From an uncultured Bacteroidota bacterium (GTDB lineage Bacteria; Bacteroidota; Bacteroidia; Flavobacteriales; Flavobacteriaceae): 64,000 nucleotides of DNA. Under the pieces are notes generated by a model. The model was not told the DNA's origin and did no database searches. It saw only the letters and a list, made by a program, of their open reading frames with translations. This document shows positions 37,129-46,040 of the stretch, one piece after another. Numbering within the stretch: the stretch's first letter is position 1; every line of letters begins with the position of its first letter. Made by a program: the position numbers and the translations under genes. The DNA lies in assembly GCA_902593165.1 (NCBI GenBank), contig CACJHI010000007.1, forward strand, positions 1-64,000. The letters are read 5' to 3'.

Positions 37129-37530
37129 CTTAACTTTTATAAAATCAATAATAAAACTTTTTATTTGATCTCGGACTTCAATAAATTCAGCTCCATAAAG
37201 ACCATTATTTAACTTGGAAGGATCTTTAAAATTTTTATGAATTTTTTTAGCAGTATTATCTATGAAAATTGGGCAAGTTTCTTTTGCATTATCACAAACA
37301 GTAATTATAAAATCAAATTGTTTATTAATATATTCATCAACAAGATTAGAGTTATAATTTGATATATCTATTCCAATTTCAGCCATACATCTGACAGCAT
37401 TTTTATTTAATCCATGTTTTTCAATACCTGCACTAAATACTGATATTGAATTATCTGTAAGTTGATCTAAAAAACCATGAGCAATTTGACTTCGACATGA
37501 ATTACCAGTACAAAGAATAAGAATATTCAT
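37120..37530 (-). CDS. Arsenate reductase / low-molecular-weight phosphatase-like protein
   Basis: A 136-residue protein of the LMW phosphatase fold. The P-loop CTGNSCRSQ (C-x5-R) lies at residues 7-13, and the second and third Cys, as in thioredoxin-coupled arsenate reductases, appear in VCDNAKETCP. This favours ArsC-type arsenate reduction over protein-tyrosine phosphatase activity. It shares TAATG with the mgtE end and is last in the long prs operon. No ars regulator or pump is nearby. Confidence 0.85.
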   Translation of the reverse strand: MNILILCTGNSCRSQIAHGFLDQLTDNSISVFSAGIEKHGLNKNAVRCMAEIGIDISNYNSNLVDEYINKQFDFIITVCDNAKETCPIFIDNTAKKIHKNFKDPSKLNNGLYGAEFIEVRDQIKSFIIDFIKVKLC

Positions 37531-38888
37531 TAAAAACCTAATGAAAGTTTAGCTATGTAGAAAAATAAGAAAATACCGAATATATCATTTGCTGTGGTAA
37601 TGAATGGACCTGTAGCAATAGCAGGATCAATTCCTTGTTTATCAAGTATTATAGGGACAAAAGTCCCAACTAATGCAGCTATTATTATTACCCCCATCAT
37701 AGAACCAGCAATTGTAAGACTCATCAAAAGATCTTGGTTTACAATCTGACCAAAAATAACTAGAATTATTGCTAATGCTAAACCATTAATTAGACTTAAC
37801 CCTACTTCTTTGACAAGTCTTGATAGAAGAGAGCCCTTAACTAGGTCATTAGCTAAACCTTGAACAATAATTGCAGAAGATTGGACACCAACATTTCCAG
37901 CCATAGCTGCAATGAGTGGTGTGTAAAAGAATAGACTCCTGAGATCAGGTTGACTCATGATCTGTTCAAAATCTTTCAAAATAAATACACTTCCGAGACC
38001 ACCCAATAATCCTAGGAATAACCATGGAAGTCTAGCTTTTGTCAATTGAAAAATAGAATCATTAACCTCTACCTCTGATGAAATACCAGCAGCCAATTGA
38101 TAATCTTTGTCTGCCTCGTCTTTTATTAAATCAACGATATCATCAATTGTAATACGTCCTAGTAAAGTTTTTCTTTTGTTAGTAACAGGAATAGCCTCAA
38201 GATCATATTTAGACATTATCTTAGCAACTTCTTCTCCATCCAGGTCAGCAGTAACATAATCCACTTTAGGTATAAATATATCTTTAACCTTAGATCTTGA
38301 CTTAGCCGTGACTACATCTTTTAGAGAAAGCCTCCCTTTTAGTTTATTTTTTGAATCTACTACATATATGGAATGAACTCTGGTAACATTTTTGGCTTGT
38401 TTTCTTATTTCGTTCAGACAATTTGAAATACTTAAATTCTCATTTACCTTTACAAGTTCTTTTGCCATTAAACCCCCTGCAGTATCTTCTTCATACTTTA
38501 ATAGCTCCTTAATATCATCTGTTAATTCAGAATCTTTAATTTGTGAGAATACTCTTTCTTGTCTTTCCTCTGGCAACTCTGATATAACATCAGTTGCATC
38601 ATCTGTGTCTAATTCTTCAATTTTTTCTGCAATTTCTTTCTCAGAAAGATTCTCTAAAATTATCTCTCTTAAATCTTCATCAATTTCAGCTAATGCATCA
38701 GCAATTTTTTCTTTGTCAAATATTTTAACAAGAAATATTACTTCATTAATTTCCAGTGATTCAAAAATCTCAGCTAGATCGGCATAGTGAAGTTCCTCAA
38801 GACTCATGATAAGTTTATCCTTATCATCATTACTAATAAGTCTTTTAACCTTATTAATTAATTCATCATTGATTTTAAATTGTCTCAT
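37530..38888 (-). CDS. mgtE: Magnesium transporter MgtE
   Basis: A 452-residue Mg2+ channel. The cytosolic N domain of acidic helical repeats (about residues 15-130) is followed by two CBS domains (about 135-260), a connecting helix, and five transmembrane helices (about 285-450) with ATGPFITTANDIFGIFLFF near the end. The N and CBS domains gate the pore by sensing cytosolic Mg2+ (family knowledge). The ATG at 38888 overlaps the end of rsmA; a GTG one codon earlier is possible. No Mg2+ riboswitch is seen upstream. Confidence 0.94.
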   Translation of the reverse strand: MRQFKINDELINKVKRLISNDDKDKLIMSLEELHYADLAEIFESLEINEVIFLVKIFDKEKIADALAEIDEDLREIILENLSEKEIAEKIEELDTDDATDVISELPEERQERVFSQIKDSELTDDIKELLKYEEDTAGGLMAKELVKVNENLSISNCLNEIRKQAKNVTRVHSIYVVDSKNKLKGRLSLKDVVTAKSRSKVKDIFIPKVDYVTADLDGEEVAKIMSKYDLEAIPVTNKRKTLLGRITIDDIVDLIKDEADKDYQLAAGISSEVEVNDSIFQLTKARLPWLFLGLLGGLGSVFILKDFEQIMSQPDLRSLFFYTPLIAAMAGNVGVQSSAIIVQGLANDLVKGSLLSRLVKEVGLSLINGLALAIILVIFGQIVNQDLLMSLTIAGSMMGVIIIAALVGTFVPIILDKQGIDPAIATGPFITTANDIFGIFLFFYIAKLSLGF

Positions 38889-39660
38889 CACTTATTTTTT
38901 TAGTTAATTTGACAAATTCTTCAATAGTAAGTTGCTCGGGCCTTAATTCAAATATACTATCTTCTAATATATTTTCCTGTATATCAAGTCTTTTTAGAGA
39001 ATTTTTTATTTTTTTTCTTCTTTGCTGAAAGCTCAATTTAATTACTTTATCTAATAGATCTAAATCACAATCAATAGTCAAATTCTCTTTTCTAGTTAAT
39101 GAAATTACTGCTGAGTCTACATTAGGTTTAGGGAAGAAAACATTTGGCGACACATTAAATAAAATTTTAGCATCATAAAATAGCTGTGTTTTTACTGATA
39201 ATATTCCATATTGTTTACAATTGTTTTTACTGATTATCCTCTCCGCAACTTCTTTTTGAAACATACCAACAATACCACCAACAGATTCATAATTTTCAAT
39301 TGATTTAAACAATATTTGAGATGAGATATTATATGGAAAGTTTCCAATAATTAATATGTCTTTTTCTGATGGATAAGTTGACCCAATATCAAATTTTAAG
39401 AAATCTGCTTCAATTATATTAAGCTTCTCTTTTTGAAACTCAATATTAAGGAATTCAACGGATTCTTTATCTACCTCAATTAAACTAAGTATATCTTTAA
39501 CATGAAGTAAATGTTTTGTAAGAGCTCCTTTTCCAGGCCCAACTTCAATAACCTTTTTAAATTTTTTGAAATTAATAGCCTCAACTATTTTTTTTGAAAT
39601 ATTATCATCAATTAGAAAGTGTTGACCCAGGAATTTTTTTGGATTAACATCTCTATGCAT
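38875..39660 (-). CDS. rsmA: 16S rRNA dimethyladenosine transferase
   Basis: A 261-residue RsmA/KsgA that dimethylates two adjacent adenosines in the 3'-terminal hairpin of 16S rRNA. It has the start KKFLGQHFLIDDNI, the SAM loop VGPGKGALTK, and the catalytic GNFPYNISS (N-x-P-Y). The C-terminal helical domain contains LSFQQRRKKIKNSLK. It lies 3 bases after serS. Confidence 0.96.
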   Translation of the reverse strand: MHRDVNPKKFLGQHFLIDDNISKKIVEAINFKKFKKVIEVGPGKGALTKHLLHVKDILSLIEVDKESVEFLNIEFQKEKLNIIEADFLKFDIGSTYPSEKDILIIGNFPYNISSQILFKSIENYESVGGIVGMFQKEVAERIISKNNCKQYGILSVKTQLFYDAKILFNVSPNVFFPKPNVDSAVISLTRKENLTIDCDLDLLDKVIKLSFQQRRKKIKNSLKRLDIQENILEDSIFELRPEQLTIEEFVKLTKKISDETI

Positions 39661-39663
39661 AAT

Positions 39664-40938
39664 TTAATTGATTAAATCAAACCCAGTATAAGGGACTAAT
39701 ACTTTTGGAACTTGAATCCCTTCATTAGTCTGGTTATTCTCAATAAGTCCTGCCATAACTCTTGGTAGAGCTAAGGAGCTTCCGTTTAGAGTATGTAATA
39801 ATTCGTTTTTACCTTCTTTATTTTTAAACTTAAGGTTTAAACGGTTTGATTGATATGACTTAAAGTTGGAGACGGAGCTTATTTCTAACCATTTTTTTTG
39901 TCCTTTTGAAAATATCTCAAAATCATATGTTATAGATGATGTAAATCCAAGATCTCCTGCACATAAATTAAGAATTCTAAAATCTATCTCAAGTTCACCT
40001 AGAATTTCTTTTACATGCTCTTTCATATCAAGTAGTGCTTGACTAGAATTGTCAGGATGTTCAAGTCTTACTATTTCAACTTTATCAAACTGATGTAGTC
40101 TATTTAGGCCTCTGACTTCTGCTCCATAACTACCAGCTTCTCTTCTAAAGCATGGTGTATATCCTGTAAGTAGAACTGGGATTTCATCTGAAGATAAAAT
40201 TTTATCTCTGTAAATATTTGTAAGAGGTACTTCGGCAGTAGGAATTAAATAAAAGTTATCTTCATTTACGTGATACATTTGGCCATCTTTATCTGGTAAC
40301 TGTCCAGTAGCAAAAGCTGAATCAGAGTTTACTAGATGAGGAACTTGGAACTCAGTGTATCCTGCAGATGTGTTTTTATCTAGAAAATAGTTAATAAGTC
40401 CTCTTTGAAGTTTAGCTCCTTTCCCTTTGTATACAGGAAAGCCTGATCCAGTAATCTTACTTCCAAGTTCAAAATCAATTATATCATACTCTTTTGCAAG
40501 ATCCCAATGAGTCTTTAGATTCTTATCAGATTCTATTTTCTCACTGCTTCTGTAAACTTCAATATTATCATCAATAGATAAACCTTCAGGGACTTCATTA
40601 TCTGGAATATTTGGAATAGTTGTTAATAATTCAAAAATATCTGATTTTGTTTTTTCAAGTTGGTCAGATAAATTCTTAGATTTTAATTTTAAATCACTTG
40701 ATTCCTCTTTCAAAGTAGAGACACTATCATCATTATTTCCAGACTTAAATATTTCTGAAATTTTCTTTGAAATATTATTTGACTCAAATAAAATTTGATC
40801 TAATTCTTGTTGAATTTTTTTTCGAGAGAGATTGAGATCAATAATCTTATCAATTATTTTTAGATCCTTAAAACCTCGTTTTTTTAAACCTATGAGTGTC
40901 TCCTCTTTATTGTTAGAAATTGAATCAATTGAAAGCAT
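39664..40938 (-). CDS. serS: Seryl-tRNA synthetase
   Basis: A 424-residue class II synthetase. The N-terminal coiled-coil arm (about residues 25-105) binds the long variable arm of tRNA-Ser. Catalytic motifs are readable: motif 2 with CFRREAGSYGAEVRGLNRLHQFDKVE and motif 3 with NGSSLALPRVMAGLIEN. Length is standard. It follows ribF in the prs operon. Confidence 0.97.
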   Translation of the reverse strand: MLSIDSISNNKEETLIGLKKRGFKDLKIIDKIIDLNLSRKKIQQELDQILFESNNISKKISEIFKSGNNDDSVSTLKEESSDLKLKSKNLSDQLEKTKSDIFELLTTIPNIPDNEVPEGLSIDDNIEVYRSSEKIESDKNLKTHWDLAKEYDIIDFELGSKITGSGFPVYKGKGAKLQRGLINYFLDKNTSAGYTEFQVPHLVNSDSAFATGQLPDKDGQMYHVNEDNFYLIPTAEVPLTNIYRDKILSSDEIPVLLTGYTPCFRREAGSYGAEVRGLNRLHQFDKVEIVRLEHPDNSSQALLDMKEHVKEILGELEIDFRILNLCAGDLGFTSSITYDFEIFSKGQKKWLEISSVSNFKSYQSNRLNLKFKNKEGKNELLHTLNGSSLALPRVMAGLIENNQTNEGIQVPKVLVPYTGFDLIN

Positions 40939-40965
40939 AGGTTATTTTGAAATCAAAGATAAAAC

Positions 40966-41892
40966 TTATTTGTTTATTAATTTTAAGCAATGTTCTTCAT
41001 CTTTTGCTAATTGAGACTTTAAAGCATTAATTGAAGAAAACTTTTTTTCGTCTCTTATTTTCACAACAATATCAACACTAATGACTTTATCATAGATATC
41101 CCTATCAAAGTTAAATAGGTTTACTTCTATAGACTTCTCTTTATTACCAATAGTTGGCCGGTGACCTATATTCATCATACCATTGTATAATTTGTTATCA
41201 ATTGTTGTTCTAATATAGTATACACCATCTTTTGGAATAATTTTATAGTCTTCTTCAATTAATATGTTAGCAGTAGGATAATCTAATTGCTTGCCCAGGC
41301 CATCACCTTTAACAACTTTCCCAGTTAAGCTAAAAAACCTTCCTAAATATTTTTTCGTTGTTTCCAATTCACCTTGGTTAATTGAGTTTCTAATCTTTGT
41401 TGAGCTGATTGCAATTTTTTCTATTTCTTGCGCATCAATTTCATCAACTATAAAATTAAATTCACTGGAGTATTCTTTAAGATCTGAGACTGAGGCTTCA
41501 CGTCCTTTGCCAAATCTGTGGTCATACCCTATTATAATATGTTTTAACTTAAGCTTCTCTACTAGATACTCTTTTATAAATTGATCAGCAGATAACAATG
41601 AAAATTTTTTATCGAATGGATGAATTATAAGATGATCAATTCCAATCTTTTCTAGATGATTAATTTTTTCATCCAAAGTATCTATCATCTTTATATCATT
41701 GTACTTATTTAAAATAATTCTAGGATGAGGGAAAAATGTTAAAACTACAGATGATAAATTACTTTGTTTTGACGCATTTATAACTTTTTTAAAAATCTTT
41801 TGGTGACCTTTATGAATACCATCAAATGTCCCAATAGTTACAACAGAACTTTTTGACTCATTATATTCATCAATACTTTTATAAATTTTCAT
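40966..41892 (-). CDS. ribF: Bifunctional riboflavin kinase/FAD synthetase
   Basis: A 308-residue enzyme making FMN and FAD. The N-terminal nucleotidyltransferase domain has TIGTFDGIHKGHQKI and the loop IGYDHRFGKGREAS. The C-terminal flavokinase domain (about residues 185-305) has GDGLGKQLDYPTANI and YNGMMNIGHRPT. It overlaps the end of pth by 14 bases. Confidence 0.96.
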   Translation of the reverse strand: MKIYKSIDEYNESKSSVVTIGTFDGIHKGHQKIFKKVINASKQSNLSSVVLTFFPHPRIILNKYNDIKMIDTLDEKINHLEKIGIDHLIIHPFDKKFSLLSADQFIKEYLVEKLKLKHIIIGYDHRFGKGREASVSDLKEYSSEFNFIVDEIDAQEIEKIAISSTKIRNSINQGELETTKKYLGRFFSLTGKVVKGDGLGKQLDYPTANILIEEDYKIIPKDGVYYIRTTIDNKLYNGMMNIGHRPTIGNKEKSIEVNLFNFDRDIYDKVISVDIVVKIRDEKKFSSINALKSQLAKDEEHCLKLINK

Positions 41893-42511
41893 CTATAAAG
41901 TTCTTCTTATTATAAAAATTCATAGTTCTTTCTAGTCCAGTTTGTAGAAATGAAAAAATTATCTCAATGGATTTATTTGTTAATAATGGTATTTTTGACT
42001 GTTCTTCTTCTGTCCATTTACCAAGTACATAATCTGTCATAGAGACATTGTTGTTATTCGAAATACCGATTCTTATCCTAGAGTAATTGGAGTTTCCAAG
42101 ATATTTCTCAATATCTTTCAAGCCATTATGTCCTCCAGAGTTTCCTTTTGATTTGATTTTTATATTCCCGAAGTAGAGATTTAGATCATCACAAACTACT
42201 AGTATATTATTTGCATCAACCTTTTCTTTTTTCATCCAATAAGAAAGTGATTTCCCAGAATTATTAACATAATTATTGGGTTTGATTAAAATCAATTTTT
42301 TCCCTTTATATTTTGCCTCTGCTCGGAATGCTAATTTAACAGAATCAAAACTAACTTTTAATTCTGTTGCAAGTTTATCTAGGGCGTCAAATCCAATATT
42401 GTGTCTTGTATTTTGATATTCAAGACCAATATTCCCAATACCTAAGATGAGATATTTATTCATATCAGACTTTGAAGAGAACCGTGATACGATTTTATTA
42501 AAAAAATACAT
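41879..42511 (-). CDS. pth: Peptidyl-tRNA hydrolase
   Basis: A 210-residue esterase that releases peptides from stalled peptidyl-tRNA. The signature YLILGIGNIGLEYQNTRHNIGFDALD contains the catalytic His and Asn, and GGHNGLKDIEKYLG is complete. The first 16 residues (MYFFNKIVSRFSSKSD) precede the usual core start MNKYLIL at 42463; flavobacterial orthologues often have such an extension, so the longer start is given but is not certain. Confidence 0.93.
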   Translation of the reverse strand: MYFFNKIVSRFSSKSDMNKYLILGIGNIGLEYQNTRHNIGFDALDKLATELKVSFDSVKLAFRAEAKYKGKKLILIKPNNYVNNSGKSLSYWMKKEKVDANNILVVCDDLNLYFGNIKIKSKGNSGGHNGLKDIEKYLGNSNYSRIRIGISNNNNVSMTDYVLGKWTEEEQSKIPLLTNKSIEIIFSFLQTGLERTMNFYNKKNFIDENL

Positions 42512-42555
42512 TGTACTGAAATAATCTTATTAAAGTTAAGATTAATTATATACAA

Positions 42556-43263
42556 TTATTCTTTTGAGTCTTGAGATTCTTCTTTAGGAGCCTCTGATTT
42601 TCCATCAGTACTTTCAGCAGCTTTACCTTCAGCACCTTCAGCACCTTCAGCACCTTCAGCACCTTCAACACCCTCTTCACCTTCAACACCCTCTTCATCT
42701 TCAGGCAATGCCATAGAAGCTCTTGAAGTTCTAACTTGGCAAACTACCGTATTATCAGGGTGAAGTAATTCATAATCATCACTTTCAAGTTCAGAAGTAT
42801 AAAATTTATCCCCAAGTTCAAGCTCAGAAATATCAACATTTAGAGAGTCTGGGAGGTTTCCTGGAAGAGCTTTAACTCTAAGTTTTCTCTTATTTCTTGT
42901 TAATATTCCCCCACTGTTAAGTACACCGGGAGCAGAACCACTTAATTCTACAGGTATATCCATTGTTACTGGTTTGTCATCAAATAGCTCATAAAAGTCA
43001 GCATGAAGGATTTTATCTGATACAGGATGAAATTGAATATCCTGAAGAATAGCATTTTTCTTTTTATCACCAAGATTTAAAACAACAGTATGAGCTGCTG
43101 CAGTATAGACTAAGTCTTTGAAACCTATCTCAGATGCAGTAAAATGTATAATTTCATCTCCACCATATAATACACATGGAACATTTCCATCTTTTCTAAC
43201 AGAATTTGTACTTGTTTTTCCGGTAGCTTCTCTTATTAAGCCTTTAATTTCTATAGATTTCAT
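42556..43263 (-). CDS. rplY: Ribosomal protein bL25 (CTC form) with acidic low-complexity tail
   Basis: A 235-residue two-domain bL25. The 5S rRNA-binding N-terminal domain (residues 1-95, [27 protein letters not shown]) and the C-terminal TL5/CTC domain (about 96-185) are intact. A tail of about 45 residues is rich in Glu, Gly and Ala and contains a repeated EGA unit. The operon order prs-rplY-pth-ribF supports it. Confidence 0.95.
   Translation of the reverse strand: MKSIEIKGLIREATGKTSTNSVRKDGNVPCVLYGGDEIIHFTASEIGFKDLVYTAAAHTVVLNLGDKKKNAILQDIQFHPVSDKILHADFYELFDDKPVTMDIPVELSGSAPGVLNSGGILTRNKRKLRVKALPGNLPDSLNVDISELELGDKFYTSELESDDYELLHPDNTVVCQVRTSRASMALPEDEEGVEGEEGVEGAEGAEGAEGAEGKAAESTDGKSEAPKEESQDSKE
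42625..42669 (-). repeat. 9-bp tandem repeat in the tail of rplY
   Basis: Four exact copies and one variant of a 9-base unit (plus-strand accttcagc) encode the repeated EGA tripeptide in the bL25 tail. Adjacent degenerate copies continue to about 42700. Slippage expansion is likely; copy number is a possible strain marker. Confidence 0.85.
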
Positions 43264-43267
43264 TTTT

Positions 43268-44206
43268 TTAGTTTATAAATAGTTTATCAATTGATTTATT
43301 ATTGTGAACATTGTACATAGCTTCAGCAAAAATCTTAGAGCATGTAAGGTGTTCAACTTTTTTTGATTTGTTCTTTATTTCAATTGAATCACTCGTGATT
43401 AATTTTTTTAGTTTTGATTTTTCAATTTTTTCATGCGCATCTCCAGAAAGAAGAGCATGAGTACAAATAGCAATAACAGATTCAGCACCTTTCTCAATCA
43501 TCAGGTCCGCAGCTTTTGTTAATGTGCCAGCTGTATCAACCATATCATCAATTAAAATAACATTTTTACCCGAAACATCACCAATTAGTTCCATATGAGT
43601 AATAACATTACCTTTTGATCTCTGCTTATAACATATTACTACATCTGCATCTAAAAATTTAGAATATGCATAAGCTCTTTTTGAACCACCCATATCAGGA
43701 GATGCTATTGTTAAATTATTAATATTAAGTGATTTTATATATGGTACAAAAATCGATGAGGCAAATAAGTGGTCAACCGGTTTTTCAAAAAATCCTTGAA
43801 TTTGGTCAGCATGTAAGTCCATGGTAATTATCCTTGTTGCTCCAGCTGATTCAAGGAGCTTTGCAACTAATTTAGCTCCAATTGGAACTCTAGGTTTATC
43901 CTTTCTATCTTGTCTTGCCCAACCAAAATATGGAATAACTGCATTAACATGTCTTGCAGAAGCTCTTTTAGCTGCATCTAGCATAAGAAGCATTTCCATT
44001 AAGTTATCAGTTGATGGATTTGTTGATCCGATTATAAAAACTCTTGACCCTCTAACAGACTCCTCAAATGAGGGTTGAAACTCCCCATCACTATATCGCT
44101 GAAAATTAACACTACCAAGGTCTTGTCCAAAATGTTTTGCAATTTGGTTAGACAAAGTCATACTCTGGGTACAAGAAAATAATTTAACTGGTGTTTTCAC
44201 ATTCAA
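43268..44206 (-). CDS. prs: Ribose-phosphate pyrophosphokinase
   Basis: A 312-residue PRPP synthetase. It has [21 protein letters not shown] near the N-terminus, the ATP-binding region [35 protein letters not shown], and the PRPP-binding loop [14 protein letters not shown]. Length is standard. It is the first gene of an eight-gene leftward operon (prs to arsC) and sits 4 bases before rplY. Confidence 0.97.
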   Translation of the reverse strand: MNVKTPVKLFSCTQSMTLSNQIAKHFGQDLGSVNFQRYSDGEFQPSFEESVRGSRVFIIGSTNPSTDNLMEMLLMLDAAKRASARHVNAVIPYFGWARQDRKDKPRVPIGAKLVAKLLESAGATRIITMDLHADQIQGFFEKPVDHLFASSIFVPYIKSLNINNLTIASPDMGGSKRAYAYSKFLDADVVICYKQRSKGNVITHMELIGDVSGKNVILIDDMVDTAGTLTKAADLMIEKGAESVIAICTHALLSGDAHEKIEKSKLKKLITSDSIEIKNKSKKVEHLTCSKIFAEAMYNVHNNKSIDKLFIN

Positions 44207-44218
44207 TTAATTGGAGTG

Positions 44219-44226
44219 CAAATTTA
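44219..44226 (-). promoter_or_regulatory. Bacteroidetes -7 element before prs
   Basis: On the minus strand TAAATTTG matches TAnnTTTG and ends 12 bases before the prs ATG. It would drive the whole prs-rplY-pth-ribF-serS-rsmA-mgtE-arsC run, since no other gap in that run exceeds 45 bases. Confidence 0.5.
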
Positions 44227-44301
44227 TAAATAATTATTGTTCAGTATAATTTTATTATAAATTATTTAATATACTGGAATTTATTAATTTTAAGCCCTTT
44301 A

Positions 44302-44383
44302 GCTTCGGTGGCGAAACTGGTAGACGCGCTGGATTCAAAATCCAGTTCCTCATGGAGTGTGGGTTCGATTCCCACCCGAAGTA
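44302..44383 (+). tRNA. tRNA-Leu (anticodon CAA)
   Basis: A class II tRNA of 82 bases without encoded CCA. The acceptor GCTTCGG pairs with CCGAAGT (one G-T pair), the D arm contains TGGTAGACGC, the anticodon stem-loop is CTGGA-TTCAAAA-TCCAG with CAA at 44336-44338, a long variable arm follows, and the T arm contains GTTCGATTC. It converges on the HAD gene with 12 bases between them. Confidence 0.95.
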
Positions 44384-44395
44384 CTATTATGAATA

Positions 44396-45034
44396 CTAAA
44401 TCGACAAGTCAAAATTTAAATAATTTTCAATTGTCAATTTACAGCCCTTATCTCTGAGAGTTTTATCTGAGCTACTTGAAGTTATTCCAATAACATCTAC
44501 ATTTGAATTTACTGCTGCTGTGACACCTTCTATAGAATCCTCAAAGATTAAACATTCTTCTTTTTTCAAATTGAATCTAGCAACAGTTTCATCAAACATT
44601 TCAGGGTCAGGTTTGCCTTTTTTTACTTCATCTCCACAAATAATACTATCAAACTTTCCATATATTTTTAATTCACTCAAGATCATTTTAACATTCTTTC
44701 TTATAGCATTACTTGCAATACCGACTAAAATGTGTTTAGATTTTATTAATTCAAACATCTCCATAAAACCCATAATTGGAACTACATTATTTTTATAGAT
44801 TTCTCTAAAGATGATCTCTTTGTCATTAGTCATAATTTTTAATTCTTTTCTTGAATACTTATCGCCATACACTGCAGTCATTAAATCAAGAGTTCCACCA
44901 CCTTTATAATCTTTTAATTTCTCTGAAAAATTTTCAACTTTATTTTCATTAAAAAAAATTTTCCAAGCTTCATAATGATATGGTAAACTATCAACGATAG
45001 TACCGTCCATATCGAAAATCACTCCTTTTATCAT
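44396..45034 (-). CDS. HAD-superfamily phosphatase, beta-phosphoglucomutase-like
   Basis: A 212-residue HAD hydrolase. Motif I is FDMDGTIVDSLPYHYEAW, with an alpha-helical cap after it. Motif II is VGIASN, motif III Lys lies in CGDEVKKGKPDPEMF, and motif IV is CLIFEDSIEGVTAA. The pattern fits phosphatases acting on sugar phosphates or beta-phosphoglucomutase. The substrate is unknown. It is transcribed alone, divergent from the isomerase-like gene. Confidence 0.88.
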   Translation of the reverse strand: MIKGVIFDMDGTIVDSLPYHYEAWKIFFNENKVENFSEKLKDYKGGGTLDLMTAVYGDKYSRKELKIMTNDKEIIFREIYKNNVVPIMGFMEMFELIKSKHILVGIASNAIRKNVKMILSELKIYGKFDSIICGDEVKKGKPDPEMFDETVARFNLKKEECLIFEDSIEGVTAAVNSNVDVIGITSSSSDKTLRDKGCKLTIENYLNFDLSI

Positions 45035-45122
45035 TTTAAGACCTAATATTGAAAAACTATTTAATTATATTTAAAGTTAAGTATCAACTTAAAAAAAACT
45101 AACATTAATTATTAACATTATT

Positions 45123-46040
45123 ATGAATTCAAGAAGAAGCTTTATAAAAAAATCATCTTTGATAACATTTGGAGCACTTAATTATAATTTTACTCCAATT
45201 ATAACTGATATCAATGGTGTTGATATATCAGTAATTACTTATTCATTTAGACCTGGACAGGAAGAAGCTAATGTGATACTTCAAAACTGCATAGATTCAG
45301 GAGTTGACAACATTGAACTAATGGGAAGTCACATTGAAAAAACAATGGGAATTCCAAGATCTAGGAGATCATATGCTCATTGGAGAGAGAATGTTACAAA
45401 TAAGCAACTCAAGAGTATGAGAAAGTTTTTTAATGATAATGGTATTAATATTTTTGCTTATAAGCCTAATTGCATTAGTTCAGGAAACACAGACGGTGAA
45501 ATTGAATATGCTATGAGAGCAACAAAAGCTTTAGGTGCGGACTTTCTAATGAACGAGTTACTAGATAATGATGACATAGACAGAGTTAATTATTTTTCTA
45601 AAAAACATAAAGTAAAAGTCGGTTATCATACACATAGTAATAACCTTGGGTCAAACAAGGCAGCTACAGATCAAGCATGGGATTATGCTCTTAGTTCCTC
45701 AAAAAATAACTATATAAATTTAGATATAGGACATTATATAAATGTTAGGGGTAATACAAGAGAATCTCTAATAGATTTTATAAAAAATAACCACAAAAAA
45801 ATATGCAGTCTTCATTTAAAAGACAGGCAATATGGTAAAATCGCGAACCCTGGTGTAAGTGACAATCAAATATGGGGTTTTGGAGACACACCAATAGATA
45901 AAGTTCTTAGGTTAATGAGAGATAACTCATATAAATTTACTGCTACTATAGAACTTGAATACAGGATTCCTGAGGGATCAAATAGAGTCAAAGAAGTTAA
46001 AAAATGCCTTGAATATTGTAAAAAAGCTCTAAACTCATAA
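45123..46040 (+). CDS. Tat-exported sugar phosphate isomerase/epimerase-like protein
   Basis: A 305-residue xylose-isomerase-like TIM-barrel protein. The N-terminus carries a twin-arginine signal (SRRSFIKKSSLITFGALNY, residues 3-21), so it is periplasmic. Barrel segments include NIELMGSHIE, GYHTHSNNLGS, NLDIGHYIN, KKICSLHLKDR and TATIELEYRI; His, Glu and Asp residues at the strand ends could bind a divalent metal. Such exported proteins are common in Bacteroidetes carbohydrate loci. Its stop abuts the receptor gene start, so the two form an operon. Confidence 0.85.
   Translation: MNSRRSFIKKSSLITFGALNYNFTPIITDINGVDISVITYSFRPGQEEANVILQNCIDSGVDNIELMGSHIEKTMGIPRSRRSYAHWRENVTNKQLKSMRKFFNDNGINIFAYKPNCISSGNTDGEIEYAMRATKALGADFLMNELLDNDDIDRVNYFSKKHKVKVGYHTHSNNLGSNKAATDQAWDYALSSSKNNYINLDIGHYINVRGNTRESLIDFIKNNHKKICSLHLKDRQYGKIANPGVSDNQIWGFGDTPIDKVLRLMRDNSYKFTATIELEYRIPEGSNRVKEVKKCLEYCKKALNS

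Noticed and set aside
37120-37530. Arsenic resistance operon
   Set aside because: Only the reductase-like gene is present, at the end of a housekeeping operon. No regulator, pump or methylase is nearby.
38888-39000. Mg2+-sensing riboswitch for mgtE
   Set aside because: mgtE overlaps the end of rsmA, so there is no leader in which a riboswitch could lie.
45074-45090. AAGTT/AACTT inverted repeat before the isomerase-like gene as operator or terminator
   Set aside because: The arms are only five bases, A+T-rich and expected by chance in such sequence. No T-tract follows on the useful strand.
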